Below the pieces are notes generated by a model that worked only from the letters and a program-made list of their open reading frames with translations, ran no database searches and had not been told where the DNA came from. From Castellaniella sp041675725 (GTDB lineage: Bacteria > Pseudomonadota > Gammaproteobacteria > Burkholderiales > Burkholderiaceae_B): a DNA stretch of 18,464 bases. Below are positions 14,273-18,464 of this stretch, in pieces (positions within the stretch are counted from its first letter, which is position 1; the number at the start of each line of letters is the position of its first letter). The position numbers and the translations under genes are program-made. Where the stretch lies: contig NZ_JBAYTI010000051.1 in the NCBI RefSeq assembly GCF_041675725.1, positions 1 through 18,464 of the forward strand, given 5' to 3'.

Positions 14273-14713
14273 TCAGTCGCCGTATAGTTTTTGGCGCATT
14301 TCGCGGCGTTCCTGGGCTTCGAGCGACAGGGTGGCGGTGGGCCGGGCCAGCAGGCGCGCCAGGCCGATGGGTTCGCCCGTTTCTTCGCACCAGCCATATT
14401 CGCCGGTTTCGATGCGGGCGATGGATTGCTGCACCTTCTTGAGCAGTTTGCGTTCGCGGTCGCGCGTGCGCAATTCGAGGGCGTGCTCTTCTTCGATGGT
14501 GGCGCGATCGGCCGGGTCTGGCACGTATTGTGTTTCGCGCAGGTTTTCGGTGGTGGCGCCGGCGTTGGTGAGGATTTCGTGTTCGAGCTGGCGCAGGCGT
14601 TCGCGAAAGAATGCCAGCTGCGCGTCGTTCATGTAGTCCTTCTCGGGCATTGCCAACAGTTCCTTTTCGGTCGGCAACCGGACCGGAGAATGAGTGGTGG
14701 ATTTGCTAGCCAT
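14273..14713 (-). CDS. dksA: RNA polymerase-binding transcription factor DksA, single-cysteine form
   Basis: DksA binds the RNA polymerase secondary channel and, with ppGpp, tunes rRNA and amino-acid promoters. The 146-residue product has the long coiled coil (about 30-105) with the tip motif DPADRA, in which D66, D69 and A71 match the essential E. coli residues. The C-terminal zinc-finger region keeps only C109: it reads WCEETGEP and then ATLSLEAQER where E. coli DksA has two C-x2-C pairs. The form resembles DksA of alpha-proteobacteria such as Rhodobacter and should not need zinc. It lies 75 bp downstream of the G3E GTPase gene and upstream of hslVU on the same strand. Confidence 0.93.
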   Translation of the reverse strand: MASKSTTHSPVRLPTEKELLAMPEKDYMNDAQLAFFRERLRQLEHEILTNAGATTENLRETQYVPDPADRATIEEEHALELRTRDRERKLLKKVQQSIARIETGEYGWCEETGEPIGLARLLARPTATLSLEAQERREMRQKLYGD

Positions 14714-14788
14714 GTCGTGATCCTCTGTTGTGTGTCTGCTTGCCTGGCCGCCCGAGCATCTGGTTGCGGGGCGGTGCTGTGGCGGCTT

Positions 14789-15898
14789 TCAGGCCAGACA
14801 TTGTTCCAGCCCCTGTGTAAAGATGTCTTTGGGCAGTGTACGGCCGATGAAGACCATGCGGGTATTCGGTGTTTCACGGGTAGCCCAGGGCTTGCCCGGC
14901 TCGGCGCCGAACATCATGTGCACGCCCTGGAACAGCATGCGCCGTTGGATGCCCTTGATGTACAGGATGCCTTTGTAGCGCAGCAGGTCGGTGCCGTAGA
15001 CCTGCACCACCCCGCTCAGGAAGTCTTCCAGGCGCTCGGGGTCGAAAGGCCGGTTCGAGCGGAATACGAAGGCGCCGATGTCGTCATGGTGCGCGTGATG
15101 GTGCCCATGATGGTCGGGGTGGCAGCCCGGGCCGCAGACGTGACCGTCCTCGTCGTGCTCATGATCATGCTCATGCTCGTGATCGTGATCGTGGTCGTGG
15201 TCGTGGTCGTGCCCGGCGGCCTGTTCGGCAAGGAATTCGGGGTCGATGTCGAGAATGGCATCCAGGTTGAAACCGCTGACGTCGAGCAGAACGTTCAGGT
15301 CGGTCTCGCCGAAATGGACCGGCGCGATGCTGGCGCGCGGATTGATGTGCATCAGGCGCTTGCGCAGTGCCTGGTAATCGGCCTCGTTGACCAGGTCTTT
15401 CTTGGAGACCAGGATACGGTCGGCAAAGCCGACCTGGCGCTGGGCTTCTTCTTGGCGATCGAGCGTGGCCATGCCGTGGCGGGCGTCCACGACCGTGATG
15501 ACGGCATCGAGCCGGTAGGTTTCGGCGATGTCGTCGTCCATGAAGAATGTCTGGCAGACGGGGCCCGGGTTGGCCATGCCGGTGGTTTCGATGATCACCC
15601 GGTCGAAGGCCACCTGCCCCTGATCGCGGCGCCCGGCCAGGTCGTTCAGGGTGCGGACCAGGTCGCCGCGCACCGTGCAGCACACGCAGCCGTTGCTCAG
15701 TTCGATGATTTGTTCTTCGCTGTCCTGCACCAGCAGGTCGTTGTCGATGTTTTCCTCGCCGAACTCGTTTTCGATCACGGCAATGCGCTGGCCGTGGAAT
15801 TCGGACAGGATGCGTCGCAGCAACGTGGTCTTGCCAGCCCCCAGAAAACCGGTCAGTACGGTGACGGGGATCATGGGTTCGGAAAAGGCGGAATTCAT
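14789..15898 (-). CDS. COG0523/G3E GTPase, CobW/ZNG1-like metallochaperone with His-rich loop
   Basis: A 369-residue cytoplasmic GTPase. It has Walker A GFLGAGKTT (17-25), the metal-binding GCVCC motif (70-74), ETTGMANP (104-111) for the switch region, SKKD (165-168) as the base-recognition motif and a CobW C-terminal domain (from about 275). Between the domains, residues 230-272 are almost all His, Asp and Glu plus two cysteines, a probable metal store or sensor. COG0523 members include zinc chaperones and CobW. The neighbouring zur and zinc importer, and the lack of cobalamin synthesis genes here, favour zinc. The ATG at 15898 is chosen; a TTG three codons upstream is possible, and no clear Shine-Dalgarno decides it. 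Confidence 0.88.
   Translation of the reverse strand: MNSAFSEPMIPVTVLTGFLGAGKTTLLRRILSEFHGQRIAVIENEFGEENIDNDLLVQDSEEQIIELSNGCVCCTVRGDLVRTLNDLAGRRDQGQVAFDRVIIETTGMANPGPVCQTFFMDDDIAETYRLDAVITVVDARHGMATLDRQEEAQRQVGFADRILVSKKDLVNEADYQALRKRLMHINPRASIAPVHFGETDLNVLLDVSGFNLDAILDIDPEFLAEQAAGHDHDHDHDHDHEHEHDHEHDEDGHVCGPGCHPDHHGHHHAHHDDIGAFVFRSNRPFDPERLEDFLSGVVQVYGTDLLRYKGILYIKGIQRRMLFQGVHMMFGAEPGKPWATRETPNTRMVFIGRTLPKDIFTQGLEQCLA
15179..15211. repeat. Hexanucleotide repeat within the His-rich coding region
   Basis: Two copies of GTGATC are followed by three of GTGGTC and a partial copy (GTG), coding for His-Asp dipeptides on the minus strand. Related degenerate units (CTCATG, ATCATG) extend it leftward to about 15155. 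Length change by slippage in units of six would stay in frame and alter only the number of His-Asp pairs. Confidence 0.8.
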
Positions 15899-15927
15899 TT
15901 TTGTCAAGTGGTCAGGGTCAACGCGCC

Positions 15928-15956
15928 ATTACATCATGGTATGCAAGATTGGGCAA
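15928..15956 (-). promoter_or_regulatory. Sigma-70-like promoter of the G3E GTPase gene
   Basis: On the minus strand, TTGCCC (15956-15951) and TGTAAT (15933-15928) are separated by 17 bp, scoring 4 and 5 of 6 to consensus. The start would be near 15921, 23 bases before the ATG at 15898. The -35 overlaps a small hairpin (GGGCA-AAC-TGCCC, 15951-15963), 62 bp past the zur stop, that might end zur transcription. This suggests the GTPase gene has its own promoter. Confidence 0.5.
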
Positions 15957-16024
15957 ACTGCCCGGCCATTGGCTGCCCGGCTCTTTGGCCAGGCCTGCGG
16001 CCAGGCTTCCGGCCGGGTTGCCGG

Positions 16025-16510
16025 TCAGGCCTCTGGCTGGGCGGCGCAGCGGCCGCACAGCGCGCGCAGTTCGGGCAGGTCGGCCTCGTGGCCCGCCAGG
16101 GCGAAGCCGGCGCGCGCCACGCAGCGGGCCAGTTGTTGGCCCAGGGCCGGATCGTTCAGTTCGGCCACCCGGCCGCAGCGCGGGCAGACCAGCAGTAGGT
16201 CGTGCGGTTCACCCCCCGCGTCGGTGCAGGCGCTCCAGGCGTTGACCGCATCCAGGCGGTGGATCAGGCCCTGGGCCGTGAGAAAATCCAGGGCGCGATA
16301 GACCGTGGGCGGGGCGGCCCCCGGCAGCGAGCCCTGCAGCAAGGCCAGCAGTTCATAGGCCTTGAGGCTGCCCGGATGGCGCAGCAGGGCTTCGAGCACC
16401 TGGCGCCGCAACGGCGTCAGCCGCGACCCGCGCCGGGCACACAGTTGCTCGGCGATGGCCAGCTGGCGGGCGATTGCGCCCGGGTCCAGAGTGTCAGCGG
16501 GGCGAGTCAT
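16025..16510 (-). CDS. zur: Fur-family zinc uptake regulator Zur
   Basis: A 161-residue Fur-family repressor. The winged helix covers about 12-90, with the recognition helix in PPTVYRALDFL (67-77). The C-terminal part has a Fur-type HDLLLVCPRC segment (C109, C112) and a second pair CGRC (C152, C155) that form the structural zinc site; H103 and H141 are candidate regulatory ligands. Zur identity rather than Fur or PerR rests on the divergent zinc-type ABC importer and the Zur-type palindrome between them. The ATG at 16510 lies only 4 bp from that palindrome and has no visible Shine-Dalgarno. An in-frame ATG at 16534, inside the palindrome, is an alternative. The stop is 126 bp before the G3E GTPase gene. 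Confidence 0.88.
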   Translation of the reverse strand: MTRPADTLDPGAIARQLAIAEQLCARRGSRLTPLRRQVLEALLRHPGSLKAYELLALLQGSLPGAAPPTVYRALDFLTAQGLIHRLDAVNAWSACTDAGGEPHDLLLVCPRCGRVAELNDPALGQQLARCVARAGFALAGHEADLPELRALCGRCAAQPEA

Positions 16511-16514
16511 GATG

Positions 16515-16532
16515 GTTATGTTATAACATAAC
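16515..16532. promoter_or_regulatory. Zur operator between zur and the zinc importer genes
   Basis: GTTATGTTATAACATAAC is a perfect 18-bp palindrome, an AT island in GC-rich DNA, and it contains the TGTTATA/TATAACA halves of the Zur box known from E. coli and other Proteobacteria. It is 4 bp upstream of the zur ATG and 44 bp upstream of the first divergent gene at 16577, so one site can control both. The inner TATAAC/TATGTT segments could also serve as -10 elements. Confidence 0.88.
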
Positions 16533-16576
16533 ATTCGCAGGTCGACTGCTCCTTCTTTCCATTCGGGTGTGCCCAC

Positions 16577-16705
16577 ATGAGTTCTCCGCTTTCTGCCCGC
16601 CGCGTACGCGGCTCGGCACTGCTGGCGTCGGCAGCCGGCCGCATGGCGGGCGCCGGTCTGGTGGTGGTGCTGTTGTGGTGGCTCACGCTGTGGGCCCTGC
16701 AATGA
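16577..16705 (+). CDS. Putative 42-residue membrane protein heading the zinc importer operon
   Basis: Encodes MSSPLSARRVRGSALL at the start, a basic segment, then one hydrophobic span with aromatic residues (about 25-41, GAGLVVVLLWWLTLWAL). The stop overlaps the ATG of the ATPase gene as ATGA (16702-16705), the same coupling seen between the ATPase and permease genes. It is the first frame after the Zur operator. No recognised family; it may be a small transporter subunit or a leader peptide for coupling. The alternative is that the ATPase gene starts at a GTG at 16567 in another frame, which would make this frame fortuitous. The Shine-Dalgarno is weak. Confidence 0.5.
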   Translation: MSSPLSARRVRGSALLASAAGRMAGAGLVVVLLWWLTLWALQ

Positions 16706-17511
16706 GGGCCAGCCCAGCCGGTCCAGCCGATCCAGTCAGCGCGCCCGGCGCGGCCGGCGTAGCCGAGTCAGCGGCTTGCGGGGGGGCGGCGGCGCCGGCC
16801 GCGGCGGCGATTACGCTGAAGCAGGTCTGGCTGGCGCGTCAGGGCCGGGTGATCGTGCGCGATCTCGACGGGGTCTTCACGCAGGGCTCGTTGGCGGCGA
16901 TCGTAGGGCCCAATGGGGCGGGTAAATCCACGCTGGTCGATGCCCTGGCCGGCCGCCTGATGCCTGTGCACGGGCAGATTCTGCTGCACGAAAGCGTGCA
17001 GGGCCAGCTGGCCTGCCTGCCGCAACGGGGCACGCTCGATCGGGGGGTGCCGATCCGCACCTTCGACCTGGTGGCGCTGGGGGCGTGGCACCGCCTGGGG
17101 CCCTGGCGCGGGCTGTCGCCGGCCGACCACGATGCGGTCGAGGCGGCGCTGCAGGCGGTCGGGCTGGCAGGACAGGGGCGCCAGCCCATCGCCACCCTCT
17201 CCGGCGGGCAGCTGCAGCGCGCCCTGTTTGCCCGGCTGATCGTGCGCGATGCCCGGGTCATCGTGCTGGACGAGCCCTTTTCGGCCGTGGACCGGGCCAC
17301 CACCGAAGACCTGCTGGCGCTGTTGCAGCAGTGGCACGCCCAGGGCCGAACGCTGATCGTGGTGCTGCACGATCTGGACATGGTCCGCACCCATTTCCCA
17401 CGCGCTTTGCTGCTGGCGCGCCAGCAGGTGGCCTGGGGGCCCACGGCCGAGGTGCTCACCGCGGCGCATCTGCACCTCGCGCGTCACCTGTGTGCCGGGG
17501 AAGCGGCATGA
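16702..17511 (+). CDS. znuC: Zinc ABC transporter ATP-binding protein
   Basis: The 269-residue ATPase of a metal (zinc/manganese-type) ABC importer. It has Walker A GPNGAGKST (69-77), the Q-loop around LACLPQRG (103-110), the signature LSGGQ (166-170), Walker B VIVLDEP (186-192) and the H-loop H223. An Ala/Pro-rich extension of about 36 residues precedes the domain, unlike most ZnuC proteins, so a later start cannot be excluded. The ATG at 16702 is supported by overlap with the stop of the upstream small gene. Its TGA overlaps the permease ATG. Zinc rather than manganese or iron is inferred from the adjoining zur gene and operator. Confidence 0.88.
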   Translation: MRASPAGPADPVSAPGAAGVAESAACGGAAAPAAAAITLKQVWLARQGRVIVRDLDGVFTQGSLAAIVGPNGAGKSTLVDALAGRLMPVHGQILLHESVQGQLACLPQRGTLDRGVPIRTFDLVALGAWHRLGPWRGLSPADHDAVEAALQAVGLAGQGRQPIATLSGGQLQRALFARLIVRDARVIVLDEPFSAVDRATTEDLLALLQQWHAQGRTLIVVLHDLDMVRTHFPRALLLARQQVAWGPTAEVLTAAHLHLARHLCAGEAA

Positions 17512-18464
17512 GCGGGTTGTGGCATGCGTTGGTGCAGCCCTTCATCGAGTTCGCATTCATGCGCCGCGCGCTGGCGGGGTCCTGGGCGCTTTCGCTGGCG
17601 GCCGGGCCGCTGGGCGTGGTGCTGGTCCTGCGTCGTCTGAGTCTCATGGGCGATGCCATGGCCCATGCCATCCTGCCCGGGGTGGCGGTGGGCTTCCTGA
17701 CAGCGGGGTTTTCTCTTCCCGCCATGACGCTGGGCGGGCTCGTCACGGGGGTGGTGGTGGCGGTGCTGGCGGGGCTGGTATCGCGCGTCACGCCGCTGCG
17801 CGAAGACGCCAGCTTCGCCGCCTTCTATCTGGTGTCGCTGGGGCTGGGGGTGCTGCTGGTCTCGCTCAAGGGCACCAGCGCGGACCTCATGCACGTATTG
17901 TTCGGCACCGTGCTTGGCCTGGATGATGCCGCCTTGGTGCTGGTGGCGGCGGTCAGCAGCCTGACGCTGCTGGCCCTGGCCGCCCTGTACCGGGTGCTGG
18001 TGCTCGAGTGCCTGGATCCGGGTTTCCTGCGCGCCGAAGGCGGGCATGCGGGCGCCTGGGCGCACATGGCCTTTCTGCTGCTGCTGGTGCTCAATCTGGT
18101 GGCGGGCTTCCAGGTGCTGGGCACCTTGATGGTGGTGGGGATCATGATGCTGCCGGCCACGGCGGCGCGTTTCTGGGTGCACTCGGTAGGGGCGCAGATG
18201 GTGCTGGCGGCCATCCTGGGGGCGCTGGCCTCGTGGGCGGGGCTGCTGCTGTCGTACCGCTTCGACGTGGCGGCGTCGCCCGCCATCATCCTGCTGGCCG
18301 GCCTGCTGTATTTCCTGTCGGTGGCCGTGGGGCCGCGGGGGGGCCTGTGGCAGGCCTGGCGGCGCCAGCGGCGCAAGATGGCCCGGGGGGTGGGCGCGGG
18401 CGTCTGGCTGGCGCCCGTGCTGGCGCTTGCCGGGTTGGCCGCGTCGCCCGTGCCCGCACGGGCC
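17508..18464 (+). CDS. znuB: Zinc ABC transporter permease (ABC-3 family), open at window edge
   Basis: The 319 codons present show a multi-span membrane protein of the ABC-3 family. Its blocks include the ATPase-contacting LSLMGDAMAHAILPGVAVG (45-63), PLREDASFAAFYLVSLGLG and VLGTLMVVGIMMLPATAARFW (203-223). The ABC-3 core normally ends after about 280 residues, near VAVGPRGGLWQAWRRQRR (272-289). Here the frame continues through M291 into MARGVGAGVWLAPVLALAGL and SPVPARA, a segment shaped like a signal peptide with an A-x-A end. No stop or Shine-Dalgarno separates them. This suggests a permease fused to a periplasmic binding protein, or a binding-protein gene starting in frame at 18378. The ATG at 17508 overlaps the ATPase stop. 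Confidence 0.88.
   Translation, partial: MSGLWHALVQPFIEFAFMRRALAGSWALSLAAGPLGVVLVLRRLSLMGDAMAHAILPGVAVGFLTAGFSLPAMTLGGLVTGVVVAVLAGLVSRVTPLREDASFAAFYLVSLGLGVLLVSLKGTSADLMHVLFGTVLGLDDAALVLVAAVSSLTLLALAALYRVLVLECLDPGFLRAEGGHAGAWAHMAFLLLLVLNLVAGFQVLGTLMVVGIMMLPATAARFWVHSVGAQMVLAAILGALASWAGLLLSYRFDVAASPAIILLAGLLYFLSVAVGPRGGLWQAWRRQRRKMARGVGAGVWLAPVLALAGLAASPVPARA

Noticed and set aside
15179..15211. Direct repeats as a possible CRISPR array
   Set aside because: Units are six bases, contiguous and in coding frame, with no spacers.
15927..15943. Imperfect dyad CATTACATCATGGTATG as a Zur site for the G3E GTPase gene
   Set aside because: Only 5 of 7 arm positions pair and it does not resemble the palindrome at 16515-16532, so Zur control of this promoter is not supported by sequence.
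15964..16034. GGCCAGGC-like repeats between zur and the G3E gene as a repeat element
   Set aside because: Short, irregular GC-rich copies with no consistent unit or flanking duplications; may form hairpins but do not support a named element.
14291..16198. 635-codon plus-strand open frame opposite dksA and the G3E GTPase gene
   Set aside because: It includes a Val/Met run that is only the complement of the His-Asp repeat; no domain is recognisable.

Overview
The window is about 18.5 kb of GC-rich, tightly packed chromosome. Gene order (waaC-waaA; birA-coaX-galU; dksA-hslV-hslU), protein sequences and base composition all suggest a beta-proteobacterium of the Alcaligenaceae (Bordetella/Achromobacter-like). 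The assignment rests on family-level recognition, not a database search. It is mostly core genome, with two accessory-flavoured blocks: a copper nitrite reductase cluster and a zinc-homeostasis cluster. No rRNA, tRNA, insertion sequence, phage gene or CRISPR array was seen, and no gene-free stretch exceeds 300 bases.

Layout. (1) 1-1633, + strand: the 3' end of a heptosyltransferase gene (waaC-like) and the Kdo transferase gene waaA, for LPS inner core assembly. (2) 4576-1665, - strand: birA, coaX, a small anchored Pro/Ala-rich protein and galU. (3) 4624-7444, + strand: an alpha/beta hydrolase, a PBP5/6-type D,D-carboxypeptidase and an ECHDC3-like crotonase. (4) 7524-9930, + strand: nirV-like gene, nirK and a small cytochrome c, forming a periplasmic nitrite-to-NO module. 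Both nirV and nirK are preceded by a TTG-N8-CAA (FNR/DNR-type) box placed exactly 22 bp upstream of a -10-like hexamer. (5) 11889-9977, - strand: GNAT acetyltransferase, PduO-type cobalamin adenosyltransferase and an RpiR/SIS regulator. (6) 11963-12265, + strand: a CusF-like periplasmic protein with altered metal ligands. (7) 16510-12331, - strand: zur, a COG0523/G3E GTPase with a histidine-rich loop, dksA (single-cysteine form), hslV and hslU. A near-perfect sigma-32 promoter sits in front of hslV. (8) 16577-18464, + strand: a 42-residue putative membrane protein, an ABC ATPase and an ABC-3 permease of a zinc importer, translationally coupled by ATGA overlaps. The permease frame is still open at the window edge.

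How the parts work together. An 18-bp perfect palindrome of Zur-box type lies between the divergent zur and zinc-importer genes, so zinc-loaded Zur probably shuts off both. The G3E GTPase, with its CxCC motif and His-rich loop, fits a zinc metallochaperone in the same response. DksA beside it lacks three of the four zinc-finger cysteines and should be zinc-independent. In the nitrite block, an oxygen- or NO-sensing CRP/FNR-family activator encoded elsewhere probably drives nirV and nirK-cytochrome c together, with the cytochrome a plausible electron donor to NirK.

The most unusual observations are the zinc permease that runs without a stop into a signal-peptide-like segment (a possible permease-binding-protein fusion), the perfect dyad wedged between activator box and -10 at nirV, and a CusF homologue lacking two of the three sulfur/aromatic ligand residues.
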